A stretch of DNA of 64,000 bases from Flaccisagitta enflata. Taxonomy: Eukaryota; Chaetognatha; Sagittoidea; Aphragmophora. The stretch spans positions 25,668,001 through 25,732,000 of the forward strand of contig OZ231127.1 in the NCBI GenBank assembly GCA_965153355.1. The letters run 5' to 3'. The translations under genes were made by a program, and so were the position numbers. Below are positions 11,060 through 31,714 of this stretch, piece by piece. The notes under the pieces were generated by a model that had not been told where the DNA came from, did no database searches, and saw only the letters and a list, made by a program, of their open reading frames with translations. How positions within the stretch are numbered: position 1 is the stretch's first letter; each line of letters opens with the position of its first letter.

Positions 11060-11700
11060 AGGGGTAAGATTTTTTATCAAATGACCATTCCATATAAAAA
11101 CTTGACCACAATCTATTGAATCACAGTCTATTCTGATGTTTAAAACCAAAAATTGGCCCATTTCTGCATTTCGCATAGTCGATACCCCAACCTGAATTTA
11201 GAGCCTTTAATCTCATTTGCAATTGTGGATAAATCAATTTTATAGGAAACAAGGCCGGATACACGGCTATCCCAGTTGCATGCGGGTGGGCAGGGGCCAT
11301 ATTTGAGGTCAGTAGAGCATTTGGGAAGGAGCGGTATAGCCAAAAACCCAATCAACACTAAAAAAGTAAAGTGTGACGGACGGACGGATGGACAGATGGA
11401 CCAACGGACCAACAAAGCGGGTTGTAGAGTCGCGTAGCACACGACTAAGAACGCCGGGGGTCGCCGGGCCAGAAAAAATCATACGAAGGACACAAATGGC
11501 GTTACTCAGGAGGAAAAACATAGTGGGAATAGGTCAAATCAGGGCCAACATACCTCCTTCCCCCAGTTTGATGATGAGTATGGAGTATGGAGCTTTTAAT
11601 TCCTTTGTTGCTATCTCTATCTGTTATTCAGTTCATCTATATGTGGTAATCTCTCTCTCATCCAAGTTAATCTAAAAATAGAAAAAGAAATGCTATTCTT
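11060..11700. repeat. Dispersed repeat, copy with HINE insertion
   Basis: This segment aligns with 17152-17590. Shared blocks include CTTGACCACAATCTATTGAA, TTTAAAACCAAAAA, TTTCGCATAGTC, GGGGTCGCCGGGCC-like and AGGGCCAACATACCT. The copy here carries a HINE at 11250-11446 that the other lacks. Confidence 0.75.
11250..11446 (+). mobile_element. HINE-like element, class 1
   Basis: CAAGGCCGGATACACGGCTA, then subterminal AGTTGCATGCGGGTGGGCAG, GACGGACGGAC tetranucleotides, ACAAAGCGGGTTGTAGAG and the hairpin AGTCGCGTAGCACACGACT before AAGAACG. The first-end sequence and hairpin arm are a mixed pair here. Confidence 0.85.
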
Positions 11701-11711
11701 CATTTTTTTTA

Positions 11712-11855
<144 letters not shown>

Positions 11856-11904
11856 TCCTTTGCTATGAAAATGAAGAGGCAGGATGCATCTTTCACAGGT
11901 TGTC

Positions 11905-12090
11905 TGGATGGTTGCGAAGAAAGTCACACAGAATGTCACACACAATGTTGCACAGTATGTCGCACAGAGTGTCATACAAGATGACCGTCTCAAAAGATGA
12001 GTTTATGAATTTGTGTGACATGTCGCACGGGCGACATTAAGGTCAGCTTTACCATTAGGAAGTTTGGCTGTGGAATGCCCCCGTCAACTT
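11905..12090. repeat. TGTCGCAC tandem region, right arm of an inverted pair
   Basis: Repeated AATGTCRCACA units, GTCGCACGGGCGACATTAAGG and AAGTTTGGCTGTGGAATGCC are the reverse complement of the region at 8970-9170. Confidence 0.6.
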
Positions 12091-13590
12091 ATATTCACAA
12101 TTTCAAGCGCAACTGATAAGAACGTGACCAAATATCCCATGTTGTTATGCCCTACCATTCAAATTTGGACTGAAAATGTTACCAAAACCGTAGATTTTTT
12201 CTGTAACAAACGTGTAACACTAACTATTTCTTGCCAAATTGTACACTAAAGGATATTTTTATTGGCACACATGACTATTTTTTAGCTGATCATGTCCTAA
12301 TTTAAAAGACTGCAGCAAAAAAAAGTGAAGAAAAAAGTTCAAGTCAATGAAATTGACGGGATTTCGCCTAAGTTGAGATGATGCAAAAAATCGCTGTGAA
12401 ATAGGCAAAAAATAGTACTATTTGTAATTATTTGATTATTCATTCGGCAATCATGTATCGACATATATTCCTTGTTAATTTCGTATTGTGGGTCATTAGC
12501 TACGCCCATGTCAATCATCATGAAATTCCGACGTCTCAATCATTCGATTTGCAGGCGTCGTTTTTCTCTGGTAATTTACAAGGTTTCAACGTTTCGACGC
12601 TTTTTATCTGTCCCGCGTCCGTCCATTCACTTATTTCCATGCACAATTATCATCAGGCCCTGAAAAGTTAAAGAAACTGTTGATTGGGATAAGGGAGCAT
12701 CACGGCATTAACTAAATCTATTCTCGAGGCTGCTGGTATGTTCATTTACATTGTTTCATGAGGGGAAAAGAAAAAGAGGCATCGTAATTTACAAGGTTTC
12801 AACGTTTCGACGCTCAGGAACTAACTTCGCGATTATGAGATGCATCCATTAAAACTGCGATATAAGTTTAAGTTTTTGTCCGATTTAGTTAAAATTTGAA
12901 ATGGAACCTCCCTACGAGTCCCTCTGTATACTCGTAGTCGATTTAAGGGGCTCTGACGAGTAGTATGGGCTTTACTGGCCAAAATAAGGCCAAAATTAGC
13001 CCAAATGTGAAAAAAATAGGAATACCTTGGGCTATCTTTATCCGAATCAGTTGAAACTTGGTGTGGAGTCTCACAATGGTAAAACTCAATACATACATAG
13101 AATTCGTAGAGAATTGAGTATCATAGATTGGCCCAACTGGCCAAAAACTGGCCAAAATTGCTGGTTTTGAATACTTCTACGTAAAATCGGCACTAGCAGA
13201 TAATTGAGGGACTGCTAAGCAAATCAAAACTGGTTTTCCAACCCCTTGAATATCATGTTTGATGGTAACATAAAGAAATCTGGGTGGAAAATACTTTGAA
13301 AAATGAGCCTTCTGCGGGTCTGACCGTCAGTCTGAATTCGGAAGGGACCATGTAACAGCTGTAACACCTGTAATTTTTGTAACAATTTTTTTTAGGTGAG
13401 ACTCAAGGTTCTTGAGGTTTGGAAGTCAATTCTCATGCTTAAAAAGTCATTGATTTCTATAAAATTTACCAAAATAAACATCTATCTTTAAACCATGAAA
13501 GGTTATCAAAACAAAAGAAGTACAAATACAAAGCTAACTTGTTAAAAAATTTTTGTTTGAACCATTTTTAAAATCTGAGCCTTGATACAC
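12091..13590. other. Intergenic DNA; one short internal repeat
   Basis: A block containing TTTACAAGGTTTCAACGTTT and CGACGCT occurs at about 12574-12602 and again at 12786-12814. Such CGAAACGTTGAAA-like strings occur near ends of some retroelements, but no reverse transcriptase frame is visible. Nothing else could be supported. Confidence 0.4.
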
Positions 13591-14264
13591 GCTTTTCTTT
13601 CTATAAGAACATTGATTCTTGAAGTGAGCCTCAGTGTTCTTTTTTGTTTTTGCCCCATTTTGAGGCTCAAGCGTTCTTAACATGTTCGGATTTTAAGATT
13701 AAATAATTATTTTATCATTATGTTATTATATTACATTATTTTTTACTATATAAGAATAAAATTAAGAATAATCTATAACAAGGAATCATCATGATAAATA
13801 TTATCATGATAATATCACGTTTTTAAGGGCATTTCATCTTATTTTGTATTGGGTTCATCTTATTTTGTATTGGGTCCAGCAAAATTTTTGGCTGCTTACA
13901 AGCAGGATTTTACTGTGGCTTCCTGCCTACAAAAGTACAATAGAATTGAAATATTCTCAAACATTTTTGATACATTCTAGGTTCAGAATTACAAATTCAT
14001 TTGAAATCTCTATCCAGTCCAACTAATTAGAAATAAAGAAAAACAAAATTTTGATGTTCAGATTAAAGAATCTTTTTAGTCACGTGCACGCGACTCTACA
14101 CCCTGCTTTGTCTGTCCGTCCATCCGTCCGTCCGTCCGTCCGTCCATCTGTCCGTCCGTCCGTCCGTCCATCCGTCCGTCTGTTAGTCACACTTTTACTT
14201 TTTTTTCAATTTTATTCCCTTAAGTCATTTTATGTAATTTTAGAGTATACTAAGTCCTTCTAAG

Positions 14265-15182
14265 CAGGGTTGTTAAAAAATCTATTTTGTTTGAAAAAAT
14301 CCAATTGGATTAATCCATTTGGATTAATCTGGATAAAATCATGGATTTTTTCAAAGTTGTGGATTTTTTCAAAAATGTGCTATACGATGTGATTAGTTAC
14401 TCGTTATAAAGTTGATATAGGGCAAAAAATAATCAAATGTGATGAATAACAGAAACAATTAATATAATGAATATATCGCGATTGTTACAGCAATGGCCTG
14501 TGGTAGATAAAGAAAATGGGATTTATCATTTAAGTTCAAAGGTATATTCCTGCGAAAATTACATACACAAAGATATGATAAAAAGATAAAACTATTTGTA
14601 TAAAAAGATAATATGAATAGCGCATTCTTGAAACAAGACAGAATACATGGCTGCCTCAGTTGCGTGCGGGTGGACTGGGGCCTTAATTGAGGTCACCAGA
14701 TCATTTGGGCAGGAGCGGTGAGGCAAAAATCCTAAGTTAAGTGTGACCAACAAAGCAGGGTGTAGTCGTGTAGCACGCGACTTTAAATGTAATTTATGTA
14801 CAATAGATTGCTAGCTGTCAACTGTATCATGGATTCAATCCTACAGAGTTGAAGGTGCTTGAGGTCATGAGGAGGTGAAAATATCTCAGCAACACAAACC
14901 CTGTTACATTGGGAGGCTGAACAAAATCTATGAATGAATGAATGAATGAATGAATAAATGAATGAATGAATTTAGTGAATGTGAGAAAACTAAAGTTAGT
15001 CTCATTTAGGACTAGAAATCATTTAAAAATATTTTCCTCCAAAGTTCAGTCATTTTTGCCAAAAATTTGAAAAAATCCAAAAAATCAAGATCTTTTCAAT
15101 AATTCTTTTGAAAAAATCCATTTTATCCATTTGGATTAATCCAGGATTTTTTCAAATGGATTAATCCACCCTTCCAACCCTG
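14265..15182. mobile_element. Non-autonomous hAT-type element, 8-bp target duplication
   Basis: The ends are CAGGGTTG and CAACCCTG. Identical 8-bp flanks CTTCTAAG lie at 14257-14264 and 15183-15190. Inverted GGATTAATCCATTTGGATT / AAATCCAT blocks lie inside both ends. An 8-bp duplication and CAGGG ends are typical of hAT elements. There is no transposase frame. It carries a further HINE at 14634-14782 and a (TGAA)n tract near 14930. Confidence 0.85.
14634..14782 (+). mobile_element. HINE-like element nested inside the hAT-type element
   Basis: CAAGACAGAATACATGGCTG (a diverged CAAGGCCGGATACACGGCT), CAGTTGCGTGCGGGTGGACTG and GACCAACAAAGCAGGGTGT lead to a decayed hairpin around GTCGTGTAGCACGCGACT. 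Confidence 0.75.
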
Positions 15183-15509
15183 CTTCTAAGTCATTCTAAG
15201 TCATGCTAAGTCATTCTGTAAGTCTCGCACGCGACTTATAGTTGTTGGCCTTGTTTTTCATATTTCCACAATGAATTCTTTATATATTTTTCTCGCCTGC
15301 CAACAAAAATACCTTGCTGCCTACGAGCAATGCTCGCGTGCTCGGGCACTTTGCCGTACCCTGTCCATACCTACCCGTCCACGACAGTATTGTAACCCCG
15401 CGTAACTGGTTATTGATGTATATGTTTGTTTTAACTATGTTATACACGTAAGGTGTTGTTGTTGTTGCTGTTATTATTGTTGTTATTATTGTGGTTACGA
15501 ATATTGTTG

Positions 15510-16690
15510 TAGATTATGCACTGCATGGCCTAATGGTAGTTACCCGGCCCGTAGTATGGACCCTCCACATCACATCTACATTAAGGGCCAAATGTTCTAC
15601 TTGGAAATTAGGCCAAAATGGCTTAATATGGTTATTTCTCAGGTCATTTTGGCTCTACCATGGGATTTGCGGGGTTTTTTTCATTTGAATGGATTTTTTC
15701 TTTGAAACTGATGCCAACAGGCCAAAACAAGAAGAAAATCCGGTCCAATTGACCTAATTCGGTTTAATTTTAGGCATTTTTCAGGCCAGAAATTTTATTG
15801 ATTCTCAAGTATTGTTGTTGTTGTTGTTGTTGTTATTATTGTTGTTTTTGGGCAGCGGCCCCAAAGGGGACGAAGTCCTGTAGAACAGGGGAAATCTGTC
15901 CGTCCATCCATCCGTACGTCTGTACGTGCCCCCTCATTCTCAGGGCTTTGTCTCCTTTGGGGCCTATTCTGACCCAAATTCTACTAAATAGCCCAAATCC
16001 AAGTTATATGGCCCAAATCTAAGCAAAATGGCCCAAATCCAAGCAATATGGCCCAAATCTAAGCAAAATGGCCCAAATCTAAGCATAATAACCCAAATCA
16101 ACGCAAAATGGCCTAAACCTGGCCAGAAAACCCCAATTCTGACCTGAGATCTATCATTTTGGCCCCTTAGCCCTTTATTGCGGCTTCCAATACCCGGACA
16201 GACAAACGGATGGACGGACAGATTCCACCTGTGTTCTACAGGACTTCGTCTCCTTCCGGGCGGCTGCCCTGCTCCCCTTCAACTTAAATCACACACTACT
16301 CAAGCAGGGCACGGGTACCGCTGGCCACTTACTGCCTTTAGGCTGCTATTGTTGTTGGTCATTGTTGTCTTTCTTGTTGTTGTTGTTCTTGGGCAGGGGA
16401 TGAATAACCACTTTCCCACTTTCCCTCAAACTCAAGACCCAAATACCAGCCCCGAGGCCCAAATACCGGCTTTTAGGCCCAAATCCCAGCCTCTAGGTCC
16501 AAATCCCAGCCTTGAGGCCCAAATCCATGAGGAATTGGCATATTAGGCCATTTTGGCCTTATTTCCAAGTAGAACATTCGGCTCTTGGTATGGATCTGAT
16601 GGGAAGAGTCTATACTATCACCCAGTATGGTCCACTATGCCGAGGCATTTTTCCTAGTATCTACCGCTAGGCCATGCAGTGTATGTGGAT
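15510..16690. mobile_element. Foldback element with inverted arms of 120-150 bp
   Basis: GCACTGCATGGCCTAATGGTA near the left end is mirrored by TACCGCTAGGCCATGCAGTG near the right end. Inner blocks AATGTTCTACTTGGAAAT and AGGCCAAAATGGC are mirrored too. The centre holds a minisatellite (GCCCAAATCTAAGCAAAATG, about 15960-16130) and a GGGCAGCGGCCCC element. Confidence 0.7.
15848..16346. mobile_element. GGGCAGCGGCCCC foldback element
   Basis: It starts TTTGGGCAGCGGCCCCAAAG and GACGAAGTCCTGTAGAACA, has a (GTCC)n tract and a minisatellite centre, then the mirrored CTACAGGACTTCGTCTCCTT and GGCTGCCCTG. It ends with the one-sided tail CAGGGCACGGGTACCGCTG. Confidence 0.7.
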
Positions 16691-17151
16691 GTTGTTAATC
16701 CTGTTGGTGTATTCTTTGTTGTTTTGATGTCGTTTCTATTGCGTATGTTCTTTTGGTTTTGGCCGTTGTAGAATTGGTGTGCTATTTTTTTCGGCGTTTT
16801 ACCGCTTTAAGTAAAAGCTTTATCTCCCTGTTTCCGTCTTTGGAAAAACAAAAGGCACTTTGTTCCTTTTACACAAACTTCGTTTTAATGCCATTAGCAT
16901 TACTAGTGCACGAAAAATGAATAAACGAGGTATACAGTGCACAATGGGATGTGGCTGGTGATAGCCAGCGGTATGACAATTTTCTTTTTTTTGAAAACGG
17001 GTCTAAATCTAAAGGAAACACTTGCTAAAAACATTTTAGCATATGTCTCAGTCGATTTCAGCATAAAATAATCCCATACGAGCGCTTAAAAAAGCGTCAA
17101 AATTATGATAATTAGGAAAAAAGAAAAAAACGCCAAAAGCAGAGGCAAATT
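16691..17151. other. Intergenic stretch, nothing recognised
   Basis: No gene or repeat end could be supported. Confidence 0.45.
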
Positions 17152-17590
17152 TTAGGGGTCAAATTTTTCTATCAAATGATCATTCCAAGTCAAAACTTGA
17201 CCACAATCTATTGAATTAGAGTCTATACTGAGGTTTAAAACCAAAAACTGACCCATTTCTTCTTTTCGCATAGTCTTCACCCCACCTTGAATTTGGGGCC
17301 TTCTATCTAATTTGCATGCATATACAAATCAATCTCAGAAAAAAAACGCTGGGGATCGCCGGGCCTAAAACTATCATAGAAAGATCACTAAGGGTGTTGT
17401 TAATAAGGAAGACATAGTGAGAATAGGTCAAACTAGGGCCAACATACCTTAATTCTCCTGTTTGTATGATGAGTGAAATAGAGCTTTAATTCCTTTCTTT
17501 CTTTCTCTATCTCTCACATAGTTAATTTATATGTAGCTATCTCTCTCTCATCTTAGCAAATTTAGAAATGGAACAGGATTGATATTCTTC
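17152..17590. repeat. Dispersed repeat, copy without HINE (empty site)
   Basis: Homologous to 11060-11700. At the position where the other copy has a HINE, this one reads GAAAAAAAACGCTGGGGATC. Confidence 0.75.
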
Positions 17591-17639
17591 AGTATCTTTT
17601 TATCCTTTAACTTTACACCAACTTTGATTCTTCATTTTC

Positions 17640-17935
17640 TTCTTATTCTTATTATTGCTGATCTTCTTCTTCTTCCTCTTCTTGTTCTTCTTCTTCTTCT
17701 TCTTCTTCTCCTTCTTCATCTTCTTCTTCTTTCTGGTTACCTAATTACATTGAAACTTGAAAGTGATATCAGTGTTCAATTTGAAATTACTCCTACTATT
17801 TTTCATTGTTCTCATTCTCCTCTCCTCCTTTCTTCTTCTTCATGTTTTTCTTCTTCTTCTTCTTCTTCTTCTTCTTCTTCTTCTTCTTCTTCTTCTTCTT
17901 CTTCTTCTTCTTCTTTGTGTCATTTTGTTACAAAT
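17640..17935. repeat. (TTC)n microsatellite tracts
   Basis: Two TTC-rich tracts are separated by about 90 bases of unique sequence. The second is near-perfect over about 70 bases. Confidence 0.95.
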
Positions 17936-17975
17936 AATTAAATCTTTTCATCATTCTATGTCTAAATTCCTCCTT

Positions 17976-18410
17976 TTTGGGCAGCGGCCCCGAAGGGGTC
18001 GATGACTTATGCTTTCACACATATGGGGAATTTTCTCCATCTTTTTCTTCCTTCTCCTCCTCCTTCTCCTCCTTCTTCTCCGTCCCCCCCCCCTCAAATT
18101 AGTCTCGAGGCCCAAGTTCCAGTCTCAAGGCCCAAATCCTAGCCTCAAGGCCTAAATCCCAGCCTAAAGGCACAGATCCCAGCCTTGAGGCCCAAATCTC
18201 AGCCTTGAAATCCAAATCTCAGCCAAGAGGCCGGATGCCAGGGGGAGGAGGAGAAGGAGAAGGAGAAAATTCCCCATATGTGTGAAAGCATAGGTCATCG
18301 ACCCCTTCGGGGCCGCTGCCCTGCTCCCCACTCAACTTTAAGCACAACCTACTCAGGCAGGGCACGGGTACCGCTGACCATCTGACGCTTTTGCGACTAT
18401 TCTCCTCCTC
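17976..18410. mobile_element. GGGCAGCGGCCCC foldback element
   Basis: GGGCAGCGGCCCCGAAGGGG and TATGCTTTCACACATATGGG are mirrored by CCCATATGTGTGAAAGCATA and CCCCTTCGGGGCCGCTGCCC. The one-sided tail CAGGGCACGGGTACCGCTGA...CTTTTGCGACTA follows. The loop holds TTC/TCC-rich DNA and a CCCAAATCCCAGCCTCAAGG minisatellite. Confidence 0.75.
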
Positions 18411-19020
18411 CACCTTCTTCTTCTTCTTCATCTTCTCCTTCTTCATCTCCTACTCTTCTTCTTCTTCTTCTTCTTCTTCTTCTTCTTCTTCTTCTTCTTC
18501 TTCTTCTTTTTTTTTTTCTTCTTCTTCTTCTTCTTCTCGTAATCATGTTGAAACTTGAAACTGATATTCTCAGCACTCGAATTTTGATTCATTCTACTGC
18601 CTTTCCTCGTTCTTGTCCTTCCTCTTCTTCTTCTTCTTCTCCTTCTTCTCCTCCTTCTTCTCCTCCTTCTTCTCCTCCTTCTTCTTCTTCTTCTTCTTCT
18701 TCTTCTTCTTCTTCTTCTTCTTCTGTTCTTCCTCGCGTCATTGTGATAAAAGTGATTTTTTCAACATTCCTTGTGCTAATGCCTCCTTTTTCTCCTCCGC
18801 CTTCTTCTTCTTCTTCATCTCCCTCTTCTTCTTCCTCTTCTTTTTTTTTTCTTCTTCTTCTTCTTCTACTTCTTTCTTCTACTTTCTTCTTATTCTTGTT
18901 GTTTCCTCCCTGTTCTTATTATTTCCCTACATAATAAAACATTAAAACTGAAACTAATCTTTCAAATCTTCAATCACTTGATTCCTCCTCCTCCTCCTCC
19001 TCCTCCTCCACCTTCTTCTC
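18411..19020. repeat. (TTC)n and (TCC)n microsatellite tracts
   Basis: Several TTC-rich runs and a (TCC)n run at about 18985-19015 are separated by short unique stretches. Poly-Ser and poly-Phe frames across them are artefacts. Confidence 0.95.
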
Positions 19021-19368
19021 CACCATCTTTGTCGCATTCTTCTTCCCCTACTTCATCTACTGTACTTCATCTTCTTCATTGACATTTTTGTCTTGTCCTT
19101 TCTTTTCACCTTCTTCTTCGTCTTCTCTCTTTCAGCACTTTTGTCATTTTTTTGCCAGAATTTTGACTGCCGGTCTATGCCGGACTGCTTTAATATGAGG
19201 CCCAAAAATCATGAAATAAACCACTGTGGTTCGCCTAAATGTTCTTTTTTTGTCAATTCTATGAGGGAGGAATCCATTTTGGTTGAAAAATTAGTTAATC
19301 AATGAAGTATATAGTGAGACACGCAGATGTAAGCTTCCTCGCTCGCTCTGAGCACGCAAATCCCACTG

Positions 19369-19859
19369 TGCAGTGGGACCTCGGTTTAAGGGATTTCTAG
19401 GGACTGACTATTTTTATCTCTTAAATCTGAAATCCTTTAAATTGAATTCATCATTTTATTAAGGATTTTTATATTAGTTACTAAAGATTACAAAATTTAT
19501 AGTGTAACGACATTTTTTTGCTTTACGTATGTTTATCAACAATGAATAATTAGATTTATGACAGGATATTCATGGCAGAGGAAGTATTTCATAATTTTGC
19601 AACAAATCTTTTTCTTAAAAATTTTCTCAAAATACAAATTTTTTTCTAAAATCCATCAAATTAACCTAAAATTTCCCTTGACCCAAGGGATATTTTCAGA
19701 AACTTGTCTCTTGAATCCGAATATCCCTTAAACAGAAGTTCCTTAAATAGAGGTTTTTTAAGATTGGAAAAGCCTGAAAAAATTCGGGACTAGACAGTGT
19801 TGTCTCTTGAATACGGATATCTCTTAAATAGAGGTGCCACTAAGGTGGGATTCCACTGT
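19369..19859. mobile_element. MITE with CAGTGGGACCTCGGTTTAAG end (pogo/Tigger-like)
   Basis: The left end CAGTGGGACCTCGGTTTAAG faces AGGTGGGATTCCACTG at the right, and mirrored AAGGGAT/ATCCCTT and CTTAAATAGAG motifs lie inside. CAGT(G/T)(G/A)AACCTCG-type ends are typical of pogo-like elements. Right flank is TA. Confidence 0.55.
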
Positions 19860-19921
19860 ACTTGCTACTCATTATTCCTTAAAATGCCTAATTCCCTTTC
19901 AGGTGGTTTTTGCGCTTTCAC

Positions 19922-19924
<3 letters not shown>

Positions 19925-19987
<63 letters not shown>
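19925..19987. repeat. (GA)n microsatellite
   Basis: About 31 GA units, roughly 300 bases upstream of the zinc-finger start codon and so possibly in its promoter or 5' UTR. Confidence 0.95.
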
Positions 19988-19992
<5 letters not shown>

Positions 19993-20295
19993 CACACATA
20001 CACACACACGTACGCAAACACAGACAAAGAGATAGGAGACCGAGAAGGAGAGAGAGAAATGATCTGATGATCAGACGAACAGAGATATGCTCGGACAGAA
20101 ACCGTCTGAGACAGGCCAATACAGTAACTCATGAGAATTCCACTAGAAAACCGTTCTTATTCGTTTCTTACACAGGCACGATAGGGCCTGTCAAATTCCT
20201 GAAAGAATCTAAACTGACACATTTACCATCCTCATTTCTTTTCATGAAGTTAACTCGAGTCCTTTCGCGGGATTTCCCCTTTCAAATACAGCAAG

Positions 20296-29779
<9,484 letters not shown>

Positions 29780-30088
29780 TGACAATGATGCGTGTGCTTG
29801 TATTCCACGACTGACGTTTTAATCTGATTAATGCGAACCCTCAAAATGTTGTTAGCTTGATAGTTCATCATCATGTCTGTGACCATAAGTTGGGTTGGTC
29901 CATAAATGTATCCCCATTTCCCAGTTGTTCAATCTTCCTTTATAATTTTGTTTCTTACATTCATGCCCATCTTTTGCCATACGTTAAGCTCTCATCAAAG
30001 AAAAATACAAGCACTACTTGTTTTGTTTGATTCTACTCTCCATTGTTTAGGGAAAGTGCAATAATCTAGGGGAGCAGTTAGGGAAGGA
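29780..30088. other. Probable 3' UTR of the zinc-finger gene, then intergenic DNA
   Basis: AT-rich sequence follows the stop codon. I see no canonical AATAAA in this stretch, so the 3' end is undefined. Confidence 0.4.
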
Positions 30089-30545
30089 ATTACATGGACG
30101 CAAAATTACATGGACGCAAAATAGAGCGTGATGAGGCGCCAAAAGCAAAAAGAAAATTAGCCCCCCCTACAGCCATATTGGCTGACTGAAATTTTCCATC
30201 GGAAGTCATTTTGAGTAACTAATAGTCCAGGATTTAAGAAAAAGAACTCGGCGAATCTGGAAGAATCTGTGAAAATTTGCATACGGGGTCAGTTCTTTGT
30301 GCTGAACAAGACTGGACGGGGTACACATCTGATTTTTTAGTGTACCCCGTTAAAAAACATGTTTTTAAAAAAAAAAACACTTTGGAGTGACGCTGACTCC
30401 AAACTGATTGACCAATGGCTATAAAATTTTTGGTGAAGAAAAATATGTTTTTTTTTCTAATTGCATGCAAAATTTCAGCAAAATCGGTTCAGTAGAAGCG
30501 GAGCTATGGCGGTTTAAAGTCTAGGTCTATATATAGGCTACCAGT
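30089..30545. repeat. Left arm of a 7.5-kb inverted pair
   Basis: GATGAGGCGCCAAAAG, AAGAACTCGGC, AACAAGACTGGACGGGGTAC and GCATGCAAAATTTCAGCAAA reappear in reverse complement, in mirrored order, at 36235-37598. This arm lacks the HINE insertions found in the right arm. Confidence 0.7.
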
Positions 30546-30587
30546 AAAGGTGGCTCTCGCCGACCGGAAAAAAATCGTAAGGGCTGT

Positions 30588-30618
<31 letters not shown>

Positions 30619-31558
30619 GCGTGTGTGTCTGTGCGTGTGTGTGTTGTTTGTGTCTGTTTCCCTCTCTCCTTCCGTCCATCCCTCCCTCCCTCTCTCCCTC
30701 TCCCTATCCATCCCCCTCACCCTCCTTCCCTCTCCCTCCCTCTCTATCCCCCTCTCCCTCTCTCTCCCTCCCCCTCTCCCTCTTCCTCCCTCTTCCTCTC
30801 TCTCCGTCCCCCTCTCACTTTCTTCTTCCCTCCCCCTCTCCGTCCCTCTCTCTCCCTCCCCCTCTCCATCCCTCTTTTTCCCTCCCTCTCTCTCCCCCTC
30901 CCTCTCCCTCTCCCTCCCTTCCTCCCTCTTTCTCCTCCTCCCCCTCCCTCTCCCTCTTTCTCCCTTCCTCCCTCTTTCCCTCCCTCTTCCTTCCTCCCTC
31001 TCCCTCTCTCCCTCCCTCTCCCTCCATCCCTCCCTCCCACTCCCTCCTTCCTTCCCTCTCTCCCTCCCTCCTTCTCCCTCCCCCTCCCCCTCCTTCATCC
31101 CTCTTTCCCTCCCTCTTCTCCCTCCCTCCTTCTCCCTCCATCCCTCCTTCCCTCTCTCTCTCCCTCCCTCCTCCTCCTTCTATCCCTCCCCCTCCCTCCC
31201 TCTCCCTCTCCCTCTCCCTCCCTTCCTCCCTCTTTCTCCTCCTCCCCCTCCCTCTCCCTCTTTCTCCCTTCCTCCCTCTTTCCCTCCCTCTTCCTTCCTC
31301 CCTCTCCCTCTCTCCCTCCCTCTCCCTCCATCCCTCCCTCCCACTCCCTCCTTCCTTCCCTCTCTCCCTCCCTCCTTCTCCCTCCCCCTCCCCCTCCCTT
31401 CATCCCTCTTTCCCTCCCTCTTCCTCCCTCCCTCCTTCTCCCTCCATCCCTCCTTCCCTCTCTCTCCCTCCCTCCCTCTCCCTCCCTCCCTCCACCCTCC
31501 TCACCCTCCCTCCCTATGCCCTCTGCTGAACTCATTTTTGTTGTTACTTAGGGCCAAA
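30471..31558. repeat. 1,088-bp tandem duplication, unit 1
   Basis: It begins AATTTCAGCAAAATCGGTTC and continues through CGGAGCTATGGCGG, CTATATATAGGCTACCAGTA, a (GT)n tract and about 870 bases of almost pure pyrimidine. It ends ATGCCCTCTGCTGAACTCAT and TTACTTAGGGCC. Unit 2 repeats the same order. Confidence 0.9.
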
Positions 31559-31674
31559 AATTTCAGCAAAATCGGTTCAGTAGAAGCGGAGCTATGGCAG
31601 TTTAAAGTCTAGGTCTATATATAGGCTACCAGTAAAGGTGGCTCTCGCCGACCGGAAAAAAATCGTAAGGGCTG

Positions 31675-31714
<40 letters not shown>

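Larger units (their letters stand above)
14077..15253 (-). mobile_element. HINE-like element, class 2, split by a hAT-type element
   Basis: Hairpin end AGTCACGTGCACGCGACT at the left, a long (GTCC)n tract, then CTAAGTCATT-type minisatellite, the insertion, more TTCTAAGTCA units and the end TCTCGCACGCGACTTATAGT...GTTGGCCTTG. Confidence 0.85.

Noticed and set aside
12432-12671. 79-codon hydrophobic frame
   Set aside because: No domain and no splice context; part of it is repeated at 12786 as non-coding DNA.
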